29,231 bases of DNA from Ichthyosporea sp. XGB-2017a (taxonomy: Eukaryota > Opisthokonta > Ichthyosporea): positions 114,326 through 143,556 of the forward strand of contig PDIM01010441.1 of the NCBI GenBank assembly GCA_002811675.1, written 5' to 3'. The position numbers were made by a program, and so were the translations under genes. Shown here in pieces: positions 1-7,833 of this stretch; position 1 is the first letter of the stretch, and each line of letters opens with the position of its first letter. The notes beneath the pieces are model-generated. The model was not told the DNA's origin. It was given only the letters and a program-made list of their open reading frames with translations, and made no database searches.

Positions 1-1
1 T

Positions 2-2110
2 TTGGGAAAGGTTGCCTTTCCGACTTGCGAAGCGGGTCAGGATTTGGTTCTGAAAAGGGGGTTCCGTGCTTTGAATGGCAGCGCAGAAAGAAGAAGCTCT
101 GTTGTGGGAACTAATTGCAATTTTAGTAAAAGAGTATATGGTCATGGAACAATGAGATTCTCTTCGCTTGCAAGGGACTCGTCTAGTGAAGAAAGAATGC
201 AAGAAGCTAGGAGATTAGTTCTTTACTATTTTTCGGATGAAAACTATTTATGTGATGAATATATGATGTTGCAAAGTAAAGATGCTTTGAGGGGAGAGAT
301 CCCCGTGTCTGTATTATATGAGTTTAGAAAGCTAAAACAAACAAACATTGGTATAAAGCAGCTGAAAGAGTTGATCAAACGTGAAAAAGAACTTGAGCTG
401 TCCCCGGACGAAGATTATGTTCGGAGGGTAACCCCCTATAGTAACATAAATGGGGTTCTCCCTTTGAAATTAGACGTAAAAGATCATATTGAAAATTGTA
501 ATAGTGTGCAAGACCTTAGGGAGCTTTGCAGTAGTAGTAAACTTGGGTTCTTTCTGATTCACAAAGCCCACAAAGAGTGTTTCGTAGGCCATCCTGGGAA
601 GAATAGTCGACCTGAGCTTCCTGGGGTCCATACCAACAAAGATTTCGCTTGCTTAGTTAATAAGGCTGTGTCGCTGAAGGCGGAACATGTTCTCTACGAA
701 TATGCTGTGGAATATGCTGGGAAAAAACGACAATATCAGACTTTTGTTTTGAATATGGCACATGCGCTTGCTCGTCATGGAAAGATCGAGAATGCCGTGG
801 AGCTTTTGTGTATAGAGAACGATGATTCAAACATTCCCTATGTGTGGGATGCTGTTTGCGATAGGAAAAATCCAAGTGAAGGACTTTTATTCTTTACGAA
901 GTTAAGAGAAAATGGACTTGAACTACCTTGTTGGAAGTTTTTTCTGAGCATGCTTGCTTGCGGTATGCAGTCATTTAAAGAAATTAGCGCTGCGTATTAC
1001 TCATATTGCTCGCTCCCAGGAGATTCTCGTATTACTGATATGTCTCTCCGGTACTCAGTTGTTAAAAAAAAGACTTCAGATAAAAGCAAACCTCTGCAGG
1101 ATTGGTGGGAACTTATGAAATCAAAGGACATGAAAATTGAAACAGAATCGTATTTAGCTTATTTTTCATTCCTTGGCAGCGAACTTAAAAGCAGTGTAAA
1201 CTCAGTTCGACTTCTCTCTGAAATGAAAACAGAAATGGGATTGACCAAACAAAGTATATTAGAGCAGAGCAGTCTATTTAACCCCTTTGTGGCTTTAGCT
1301 TTGAACTCCAATAACCCTTACTTTTTTGAAACCATTAAGAAGATGAAAAGCCACGCGCTTCAACAACTGTCCCTGAAAGAGCTGGCAATTATTTCGGATA
1401 AAACTGAAAAAAAGATTAGTGGAATGCTAAGTAGCGTGCGCAAGCAGTGGCGAGAAGAAGTAAACAAAGAAATTTACCGAAGATGGCGAACATTTGATGT
1501 CGAGCAACAGCTTGCCGACTATTATTGGGAACAATTTTGCTTTATTCTTAAAGACCGAGATGTACAAACGATCCCCCATTATGATGGCAAATCCGAAAAG
1601 GTGCGGGGATATATTATGACTTTAAGATATGGAAGCAAAAACGACTGCGCATCATTACCCCAAGCGCTTCAACTAGCAAAGGAGGAATATCCAAACATCG
1701 ACTTGTACTTTGTGAGTATGGCTCTTCGGCGTAGACTTCGTAATCGTTGTAATTTGACTGTTGATTATCTTAGTTCTTTGGTGGGGGAGGAACGTTTTGA
1801 AAAAATGAAGATGAATGAGGCTGTGGCTGTTCCACTTTTTCAGTACTATTGCAAAAGTTTAAAAAGCTCTGAGGAATCCCGTTTGAAAGCGTTTGAGACA
1901 TTAATGCAGTTTCGAAATTCACTTCCCGAGGGCAGCACATATGGAGTTCGTCGGGTTATTGATGCAGTGGAAGAGCAAAATGATGTGAACAACATTCCAG
2001 ACGATGTGTTAAGGACAGTTGTGGATGATATATTTTCTTCCAAAAGCTCCATTCGAAATGTTGTTCAATACAATCATTTAGACCATTCATTTCCCAAGTA
2101 CAATTTTTAA
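2..2110 (+). CDS. La-motif (LARP-like) RNA-binding protein with long helical tail, 5' partial
   Basis: The reading frame is open to the left edge of the window, so the 5' end is probably missing; the first in-frame ATG is at 152. Residues ~66-145 (numbered from base 2) match the La motif, the winged-helix domain that binds RNA 3' ends in La and LARP proteins: a YYFSDEN stretch, then D85, Y87 and an EFRKL segment with F108, ending in ELSPDEDYVRRV. Compared with human La, positions equivalent to Y23, Y24, D33 and F55 are kept, F35 is Tyr, and Q20 is Leu (L72). No RRM follows, although La and most LARPs have one. The remaining ~550 residues look alpha-helical with weak PPR/TPR-like periodicity. 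The ~60 residues before the domain are rich in Arg and Ser and poor in acids, so a mitochondrial presequence is possible. The La-motif call is firm from conserved residues; subfamily, target and location are inference. Confidence 0.8.
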   Translation: MGKVAFPTCEAGQDLVLKRGFRALNGSAERRSSVVGTNCNFSKRVYGHGTMRFSSLARDSSSEERMQEARRLVLYYFSDENYLCDEYMMLQSKDALRGEIPVSVLYEFRKLKQTNIGIKQLKELIKREKELELSPDEDYVRRVTPYSNINGVLPLKLDVKDHIENCNSVQDLRELCSSSKLGFFLIHKAHKECFVGHPGKNSRPELPGVHTNKDFACLVNKAVSLKAEHVLYEYAVEYAGKKRQYQTFVLNMAHALARHGKIENAVELLCIENDDSNIPYVWDAVCDRKNPSEGLLFFTKLRENGLELPCWKFFLSMLACGMQSFKEISAAYYSYCSLPGDSRITDMSLRYSVVKKKTSDKSKPLQDWWELMKSKDMKIETESYLAYFSFLGSELKSSVNSVRLLSEMKTEMGLTKQSILEQSSLFNPFVALALNSNNPYFFETIKKMKSHALQQLSLKELAIISDKTEKKISGMLSSVRKQWREEVNKEIYRRWRTFDVEQQLADYYWEQFCFILKDRDVQTIPHYDGKSEKVRGYIMTLRYGSKNDCASLPQALQLAKEEYPNIDLYFVSMALRRRLRNRCNLTVDYLSSLVGEERFEKMKMNEAVAVPLFQYYCKSLKSSEESRLKAFETLMQFRNSLPEGSTYGVRRVIDAVEEQNDVNNIPDDVLRTVVDDIFSSKSSIRNVVQYNHLDHSFPKYNF

Positions 2111-2127
2111 ACTCCAGCATTGTGTGC

Positions 2128-2133
2128 AATAAA
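2128..2133 (+). terminator. AATAAA poly(A) signal of the La-motif gene
   Basis: AATAAA lies 18 bases after the stop codon of the La-motif gene, followed by an A run and a T-rich stretch. The 3' UTR would be very short, as for other genes in this window. Confidence 0.55.
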
Positions 2134-2206
2134 AAAACACGAGTCTATTTTTTTTTGCAAAGTACTCATCAAGAACGTGCGCTCCACTACTATAGATACT
2201 AGAGCT

Positions 2207-2218
2207 GGGGGGGGGGGG
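2207..2218 (+). repeat. G12 homopolymer
   Basis: Twelve consecutive G residues between the La-motif gene and the next ORF. It is a likely site of length error in sequencing and lies only ~60 bases upstream of an ORF that lacks a start codon. Confidence 0.9.
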
Positions 2219-2225
2219 CTGTTAA

Positions 2226-2936
2226 TTTGCGTTTGAAAGGAAAAGAAAGAGCGAGTTTGATAGAACACATCCCGTGTGGGAAGAATTTCTGGATGCACAT
2301 GATATTCCGGAACAGAGCACGTTAACCATCATATGGAAAGAGGACAATAAGGGTACGGTTGTGTTGAGTGAACATAATATGAGCATTCAGTCATGTGAAT
2401 TCGCGTGCAAGGTTGATGCGAATGAGAAATTTTGCAAATATGTCAAAAGCTTGAGCGATAATAGTCTGTACACTATGATGTCGGATAAAGGCACAGTCAT
2501 GAAAGTTATGAGTGGGTTTTCAGAAGATCAAGAAGCATGGAGAAAGATTATTGCGTGCATGGAGAAGAATGGACAGCTCATACGCATTTCCAAGCGTGAG
2601 GAGGCTAAAGAATTCGACGACGCTCGGAGGGCGGAAGAGATGGAAACACCAAGCAATGGTAATGGTGATGACAATAGCGCCGTAAGTACGGGTGATAAGA
2701 TTAATGTGCAGGATGATCACCCACTGGTAGGTGACAAGTGTCATCGTATCATGTTCATCTCAGACAACAAAGAATTTGCGGAAAAGATAACAGAAGAGTT
2801 CCATCTTGCAGGCAATGGCCATGATATTTCACATTTCTACAATAGGTTTTCTGAATTCATCGCTAAAGAACACAAAGGTTCCTTTCCTAAGCTTTTCAGC
2901 TCGAATATGTACACTAAAAACAAAAAAAGAATTTAG
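2226..2936 (+). CDS. Hypothetical protein, start codon not resolved
   Basis: I do not recognise this ORF. The frame is open from after a TAA at 2223 to a TAG at 2934-2936, but the first in-frame ATG is at 2379, about 50 codons in, and would give a protein of ~185 aa. An out-of-frame ATG at 2293 opens only a short peptide. The translated text is mixed and globular-looking in its first ~120 codons, with scattered Cys and Trp, then an acidic Asn/Gly/Asp-rich linker, then a second block with hydrophobic strands. The sequence just before 2264 (TTTGATAG) could be a 3' splice site, so this may be a downstream exon of a gene whose first exon is not evident. A decayed gene or a non-AUG start are alternatives. 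No AATAAA closely follows the stop. Confidence 0.4.
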   Translation, partial: FAFERKRKSEFDRTHPVWEEFLDAHDIPEQSTLTIIWKEDNKGTVVLSEHNMSIQSCEFACKVDANEKFCKYVKSLSDNSLYTMMSDKGTVMKVMSGFSEDQEAWRKIIACMEKNGQLIRISKREEAKEFDDARRAEEMETPSNGNGDDNSAVSTGDKINVQDDHPLVGDKCHRIMFISDNKEFAEKITEEFHLAGNGHDISHFYNRFSEFIAKEHKGSFPKLFSSNMYTKNKKRI

Positions 2937-3729
2937 AGTGGAACATTTTAGAAAACAACATGGGATGAGAAAACAAACAGTTTCACGTGGTCCGTGGAGG
3001 AGTTTCTTCTACACTCAAGTTCGCCCATCACCCAACTGGGCTCCTCGCGGCTCCCACCAATATCCTTGCACCCCCACCCAACCCATACACACGTGGGGGT
3101 CCAAGGCCTCCCAGGCCGCCCCCTTTTCTTGATTGTCGTGAACTATGAAATTTTTATAGTCAGCCTATGGAGCGCAGCTATACGGAGCCAGCTGATCATG
3201 TATTGGTTGAAATTTTAATTATATAGTTGCTATACTAGAGAAGAAGGGAGAGAACTACATAGCTAGGTAGGCAGGTGGGATATAAGGCTACCGTACTGTA
3301 GTCCCCATTTTGCAGTGTGTAGATTAGGACTGGTGTAAGACGTGGACACTGAACCAGGAATCTCCCATCAGGCTGTTCACTTGCATGCATGCATCGAGAG
3401 CGGCATTTATAGTTCGCAGTCAGGAGGATCTTAGAAAAGAAAACTTGACTTGTATGTAATGTGGGGGGAGGGGGATATATGGACAAAAAGGGACGATCAA
3501 ACTAAACAATAGTCAACCATTCTAGCCGACACAGACATTGGGAAGGGGGATCTAATCTAATTTTTTCTTTCTATTTCTAGTGGGTTTTTTACTTGCGTTT
3601 TTAACTCAACAGTGGAGTAAAACAGAGAGATTGCATAGGGAAAGCAAAGAAAGAACATCTTTTTTGTGAAAGGGTACAGAAGAAATCACCTATTCTAGGT
3701 ATTGTGAATAGCTTAAAGTTTTGTAAATC
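2937..3729. other. Intergenic region upstream of the first ZIP-like gene
   Basis: No convincing coding region. A GC-rich patch at about 2985-3125 is bounded by two CACGTG hexamers (2984-2989 and 3090-3095), a typical bHLH/bZIP core. A TATAAG at 3281-3286 is a candidate TATA element. A small TGCATGCATGCA repeat lies near 3383. The part after ~3290 probably holds the 5' leader of the gene at 3730, with the candidate intron listed separately. Confidence 0.4.
3452..3580 (+). other. Candidate 5' UTR intron of the first ZIP-like gene
   Basis: The donor GTATGT at 3452-3457 matches the strict consensus. The acceptor side has two overlapping CTAAT branch-like motifs, a T/C-rich tract and TTTCTAG ending at 3580. 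The 129-nt length is close to that of the clear SURF2 intron in this window (105 nt). It would leave ~150 nt of leader before the ATG at 3730. A TAA at 3724-3726 just before that ATG excludes an upstream coding exon in the same frame. Confidence 0.45.
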
Positions 3730-4635
3730 ATGGGACTGGCATATATGTTTGCTTATTCTGAAATAAGCACAAAGGGTAAGGCGTGGTTCTCTTGCCTGAA
3801 CTCGTTTGTGGGGGGATTAACTGTATGTGTGGGGGCGCTGCAGATGTTCGATGACGCATCAAATCATATCTCTAATAGCTCTGATCTACTAAAACCGGAG
3901 CAATATCCATTCGCGTCGCTTTTGTTTGTAATTGGTTTTGCACTGACGTTTTTGATTGATCACGCCTTATTTAATTCAGTGAATAAGACCATTCGTAAAG
4001 AGAATTTTAAAAAGAAGCGAAAGCAGTTAAAGGCGGCAATGAGTAATCAATCCGATATAGAAAAGGGAAGAGAAACTGTTGAGCCATTGTCTTCTTTAAC
4101 ACTTCCAAATCCTTTTGATCACAGCTCAGCTAGCTCAAAGCAAAGCCTAAAGAAGACAAAACATGAGGTAAAGGAAGAGCAGAGGAGAGCAATTTATGCG
4201 GCAGTAAGATTTGCATTGGTCATGCAAATTGTAGTGTACTGTACAATTGCGGGGTTTGCGATGGGGATCCAGTCTAACTTCACAGATGCATGGCCAACTC
4301 TTGTGGCCATCTCATGCTTCACTGTTCTTTGTTCATCGTCAGTGGCCGCAAGTTTGTACAAAGGACGACAACGAAAGGCTGTCGTTGCAGCTATAGTGTT
4401 TATGCTCATTGCTTTAACGGGGTCCGGGTATGCAATCGGGTATCTATTTCGTATGCTAGATATGGAAGAAAATAAGAATGTTGAGGGGATATTTCTTGCT
4501 CTGTCTGCTGGTGCATTTGTATTCATGGGTGGGAAGGAAATGCAAGATGAAATCCATAGTCAAAGTTCCAAATTGACTCTTGTAGCAGGGTTTTTTGGGT
4601 TTGTTGTAATGGCTTTACTTCTGATTCTAAATTAA
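3730..4635 (+). CDS. ZIP-fold membrane protein lacking the canonical metal-binding residues
   Basis: 301 aa, clearly paralogous to the ZIP transporter at 6931-7833. The two align without gaps from about residue 165 to 210 (shared GxxxG-xxSN and PxLVA landmarks). ZIP (SLC39) proteins move zinc, iron or manganese through ligands in TM4 and TM5. The paralogue's TM4 H170 and E174 are Tyr and Ala here, and its TM5 H197, K198 and E201 are Phe, Thr and Cys. The TM2 position that is Asp in the paralogue is Gln38. The N terminus is ~24 residues shorter, so TM1 is largely missing, and the cytosolic loop (about residues 85-155) is longer, basic and Ser/Lys-rich with no His cluster. The ORF is intact with an in-frame stop just upstream of the ATG, so this is more likely a divergent non-transporting or regulatory paralogue than a pseudogene. 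Function is inference. Confidence 0.8.
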   Translation: MGLAYMFAYSEISTKGKAWFSCLNSFVGGLTVCVGALQMFDDASNHISNSSDLLKPEQYPFASLLFVIGFALTFLIDHALFNSVNKTIRKENFKKKRKQLKAAMSNQSDIEKGRETVEPLSSLTLPNPFDHSSASSKQSLKKTKHEVKEEQRRAIYAAVRFALVMQIVVYCTIAGFAMGIQSNFTDAWPTLVAISCFTVLCSSSVAASLYKGRQRKAVVAAIVFMLIALTGSGYAIGYLFRMLDMEENKNVEGIFLALSAGAFVFMGGKEMQDEIHSQSSKLTLVAGFFGFVVMALLLILN

Positions 4636-5391
4636 TGTGCTCGCAAGCTCAAAAACAACTGCACTACCCAAAGACGCGACTTTCTTATCATTTTGCACTC
4701 ATCACCTATGTCCATCTCATCGCTCGTGTTGTTCATACCAAGGTTTCAGCCTATTCAACCTTTGAACTTCAATGTCCTATACTAACATGTTAACAACTGG
4801 TACACTCTCAGCTAATTGTGTTCTCGCCATTAAGCTTAATAAATCAATTTTCCATTAGTTCACCCCATTGGGGCATTGCCCTGTGCCCTGATTACAGTAC
4901 GCCATGTGGTTGACGGTTTGCATTCGTATTCCTCCATTTTTGGTTTGCATTTGAGAGTAGTTTTCGAAATTCGAGGGGTCCTCATGGAACTAAGATATCA
5001 TTGTTCACAGCTCATTCCCACTTCTTTGTAATTGAAGAGCATTTACAGGTACTGCTCATGTACTGTTAATTGTTTGAAGTCTGCACCACTATGGCGCAGT
5101 TACGAGCTGTCACTGTGCCAGCTGCGGCGAAGCATAAACTTTGTGTGGTTTTCCGTTTCGTGCTAAATTGGCCTTTGTTCTTTTTGTCTTGTGGTTTTTG
5201 TTTGTGCCCGACAGCCCCGACTGCTCGCGGTCACGGGACTCACGTCATTTCTCTTTTTTTCCCTGCCTTTTTTTATTGTTTGGTCTTTTAATTTATGATA
5301 TTTGTTTTGTTATTAGGTGAAACAAGATTTCTGAAATCTGAACTGTGACTTTTGATTTTATTTTCAAATTTTTATTGATTTTACTTTCAAC
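4636..5391. other. Intergenic region after the first ZIP-like gene
   Basis: Contains the AATAAA signal of the gene before it (4838-4843). No ORF here resembles a protein I recognise. The T-rich part at about 5230-5390 leads into the small GSY-rich ORF and may be its promoter and leader. Confidence 0.4.
4838..4843 (+). terminator. AATAAA poly(A) signal
   Basis: AATAAA about 200 bases after the stop of the ZIP-like gene, the first such hexamer downstream. Confidence 0.45.
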
Positions 5392-5604
5392 ATGCCCAAC
5401 GGAAAGCAAGGAAGTGGTAACGGTGGTTAATTCACTAGCAACTACCAGTCTGGAACAAACAGCTCTGGTAGCTACTACAAGTCCAAGGATTCTGGCTCCT
5501 CTTACTATTATAGCAATAGTGATGGATCCTATCACTATCAAAACCCAAATGGTTCCACATACCACCAGCATAGCAATGGTTACTCTTCTTACAAGAAAAA
5601 CTAA
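5392..5604 (+). pseudogene. Small Gly/Ser/Tyr/Asn-rich protein ORF interrupted by one in-frame TAA
   Basis: ATG at 5392 opens a frame of 12 codons (MPNGKQGSGNGG), reaches TAA at 5428-5430, then continues uninterrupted for 57 codons to a TAA at 5602-5604. Both halves share the same unusual composition, rich in Gly, Ser, Tyr and Asn with almost no hydrophobic residues (for example SGSYYKSKDSGSSYYYSNS, then NPNGSTYHQH). From memory, small proteins with YYSNPDGS-type repeats occur in fungi and some other eukaryotes; that family link is tentative. An AATAAA follows at 5737-5742, so the unit looks like a complete small gene. A single C-to-T change in a CAA codon would create the stop. Options are a recent pseudogene, a null allele, a base error or stop-codon readthrough. 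The 22-nt GTAACG...CACTAG around the stop is too short to be a normal intron. Confidence 0.6.
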
Positions 5605-6156
5605 TTACTATAGACTGGTTTATCAGCTGGTGCTTGGAAGATTCTGTGATTAAGAATGAAGCAATTTCCTTACTCAAAGATTTTTCTATTGTGTGAACTC
5701 TGAAAAGGAAACAGCTGTGTCTATTGTCTTTAAAATAATAAAAGTGACTCAATAACAGTTACATGCGATACTCTGAGCAGTTTTAGATTCCGACGATCTC
5801 ACTACCTCCTGTTCTAGCTCTGCTTCCTGTACGGATGGAAGATTTCAATGAAGGTGGGCTATTTCTCCGTCGATTCTGGTTGTTTTTAATTCAACTCTTC
5901 CTACAAGAAGTTTACATAAAACAGGCTATATATTGTTTCTTGTGTTTTTTCATGTCTAGTGCACTGTCTGTTGGTCATCTTTGCAATCAACAACAATTGG
6001 CTCGCCACATATTCATACGGGCTTTGAATTAGTAGAATACAGGAGTATTGTTTGTGTGTGAACAAAGGACTCCCAACTAACCAGGGAGGTTTGAAACACA
6101 ACACAGAAGGCACCAAGCCAAGCCTGATGAAAAAAAAAAGGTGGAGAAGCTATTGA
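5605..6156. other. Intergenic region after the GSY-rich ORF
   Basis: Apart from the poly(A) signal at 5737-5742, I see no gene, repeat or RNA here. Confidence 0.4.
5737..5742 (+). terminator. AATAAA poly(A) signal of the GSY-rich ORF
   Basis: AATAAA about 130 bases after the terminal TAA of the small ORF. It supports the reading that this ORF is, or was, a transcribed gene. Confidence 0.5.
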
Positions 6157-6696
6157 CCAATCAGCACACAGTCCAACCGCGGCAGCCAATCAATCATAAG
6201 AGAAATAACTGGGCCGGCGCCCAACGACGCCCCCGTGGAATGAGGCAAGAAATAGTGGGGCGCGAGAACCCTGCAGGAGCGTTTAAAAAATAGGAAATTT
6301 CTCGAGGTACATGGTGCCCTCTGCTGGGGGAATTAGGGGCCAATAGGGTAGCAATTTTTTGACCACGGGACACTCTGGCCAATGAGAACCCCGGAAATGC
6401 CATTTTTTGCAATTTTTTTTTCAATTTTAGGGACAAATCCAAGAGACCTGCGCCTGCAAGGATCTTGTGCACGGCCAAAAGTTGCCTGAGCGAGCTTGTT
6501 GAGAGAGCGACTCTTCCTTACTGATCGACAATTTAAATCCACTTTTAGGGCGTCCTCTGATTGGCTCCTGGAATTTGCGCTACTATCTAGAGCCCTAATA
6601 AAGAAAAAAATGGTGAGCGAGCCGACCTTTAGGTCATTGTAATTTTATAATTAAAAAATGTCATAATATAGTTCCTCCACTAGACCCGCAGCCAAT
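6157..6696. promoter_or_regulatory. Cluster of six CCAAT boxes upstream of the canonical ZIP gene
   Basis: CCAAT occurs at 6157-6161, 6186-6190, 6340-6344, 6379-6383 and 6692-6696, and on the other strand (ATTGG) at 6560-6564. Most have flanks typical of NF-Y (Hap2/3/5) sites, such as GACCAATCAG, AGCCAATC and GGCCAATGAG. The stretch is also more GC-rich than its flanks. NF-Y binding is established for such motifs in many eukaryotes; use here is inference. Confidence 0.45.
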
Positions 6697-6818
6697 AAGC
6701 ACACGGGATGGCTTTGCTGGAACTGTAGTTGCGTCCTAGTTATATGGTACGAGCATAAGAAATACTGCACAGCTGAGTCTCTGACTAGACACCTCCCTTT
6801 TTTTCCTCCTTCTTGTAG
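6613..6818 (+). other. Candidate 5' UTR intron of the canonical ZIP gene
   Basis: The acceptor side is strong: a CTGAC branch-like motif at 6781, a long C/T tract and TTGTAG ending at 6818, followed by AG. The donor is less certain: GTGAGC at 6613 gives 206 nt and GTACGA near 6747 would give ~72 nt. An in-frame TGA at 6925-6927 places the ATG at 6931 after the leader. The first ZIP-like gene has a similarly placed candidate intron. Confidence 0.4.
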
Positions 6819-6930
6819 AGTTGGATGTGTGTGTGATCTTGTTACATCTTGTTACGTCTGTTGGTGTTATAGAAAGAGTGTCCAGACTCTGGTTATCTTG
6901 GTTGTGTGTGTGTGTTTGGTGAGGTGAACC

Positions 6931-7833
6931 ATGGTGGCTTTGTCTTTGTTTGGATTTCAATGCATTGCATTGTTTGGTACCCTTTTGTTGGGGTGTGTAG
7001 CTTATATTCCGATTATCATCAAAAGTGCTACAGCTGCCTCTCCGACCAGGGAAGTGGTTTTTGCGTACATCAATTGCTTTGTTGCAGGGGTGTTTCTAAG
7101 TGTGGGTATTGTTGATATGCTCCACGATAGCGTGGAAAAGTTTGAGAAGAACGTATCTTCGGATTATCCATATCCGTTCCTTCTTGCCGGAATCGGCTTT
7201 CTTCTCATATTCTTTCTCGAACAAGTTGTTCTTGTGAAAATCAAAAAGGCTATGAGAGACAAAAATGTAGAGTTTGAAGTGAATCATTGTGGAGACGAAA
7301 AAACTGTGGCCTCTTGTGGAGATATGATTGACGTGGATAATGCTGAATCGATGGGTCTTTCAGAATCGCATGAAGAATCCGGGGAGCACGGTCATTTTTT
7401 CTTCTTTGCTCTTGCAGTAATGGTGGTAATGTGCATGCACGGGTTAATTGAAGGACTTGCATTAGGCTTTGAATCTAATGTAGAGTCTGGCCTTCCCGTT
7501 CTTGTAGCTGTTCTGGTGCATAAAGGCTTTGAAGGTCTTGCAATTGGTATATCTGTTTCCAAAGTCAGGTCTTCTGCTGTGAAACAAGCTCTTATCTGTG
7601 CCATCTTTGTAATTATGTCTCCTCTTGGGGTTGGAATTGGCATGATCTTTCAACATACATCAGATAATGTTGAAATTGCTTGCGGAATATTGATGGGGCT
7701 GGGATCTGGTAGCTTTATATATATATCCACCATGGTTTTCAAAGAAAACTTTGGCACACAGCAGTGGTCGCGAATGTTTGCAGCGGTACTTGGGTTCACC
7801 GTCATTGCCGTTTGTCTGATCTGGGCTTCGTAA
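6931..7833 (+). CDS. ZIP-family metal cation transporter
   Basis: 300 aa with eight predicted membrane segments: about 5-28, 43-62, 79-100, 156-178, 188-208, 216-240, 248-270 and 282-299. ZIP (SLC39) proteins import divalent metals such as zinc or iron into the cytosol. The metal-site motifs are present: MHGLIEGLALG in TM4 (H170, E174) and VHKGFEGLAIG in TM5 (H197, K198, E201). The cytosolic loop between TM3 and TM4 has a short His cluster (SHEESGEHGH), the usual position of the variable His-rich loop. In TM2 the residue often His in ZIPs is Asp62, followed by MLHD. The start follows a TGA in the same frame and has a good context (ACCATGG). It lies 2.3 kb downstream of a degenerate paralogue in the same orientation, suggesting tandem duplication. 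The transported metal cannot be told from sequence. Confidence 0.92.
   Translation: MVALSLFGFQCIALFGTLLLGCVAYIPIIIKSATAASPTREVVFAYINCFVAGVFLSVGIVDMLHDSVEKFEKNVSSDYPYPFLLAGIGFLLIFFLEQVVLVKIKKAMRDKNVEFEVNHCGDEKTVASCGDMIDVDNAESMGLSESHEESGEHGHFFFFALAVMVVMCMHGLIEGLALGFESNVESGLPVLVAVLVHKGFEGLAIGISVSKVRSSAVKQALICAIFVIMSPLGVGIGMIFQHTSDNVEIACGILMGLGSGSFIYISTMVFKENFGTQQWSRMFAAVLGFTVIAVCLIWAS

Noticed and set aside
3385-3662. Spliced 57-codon upstream ORF across the candidate leader intron of the first ZIP-like gene
   Set aside because: It is open by chance length, has no similarity to ZIP TM1 and stops before the ATG at 3730, so it cannot supply the missing first membrane segment.
5417-5438. 22-nt mini-intron removing the TAA in the GSY-rich ORF
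   Set aside because: It begins GT and ends AG, but it is far shorter than any other intron here, has no branch site, and its removal shifts the reading frame.
6312-6327. CTCF-like motif (reverse complement CCAGCAGAGGGCACCA)
   Set aside because: It looks like the animal CTCF core, but CTCF is a bilaterian protein and the rest of the window suggests a protist or fungus. A single match is expected by chance.
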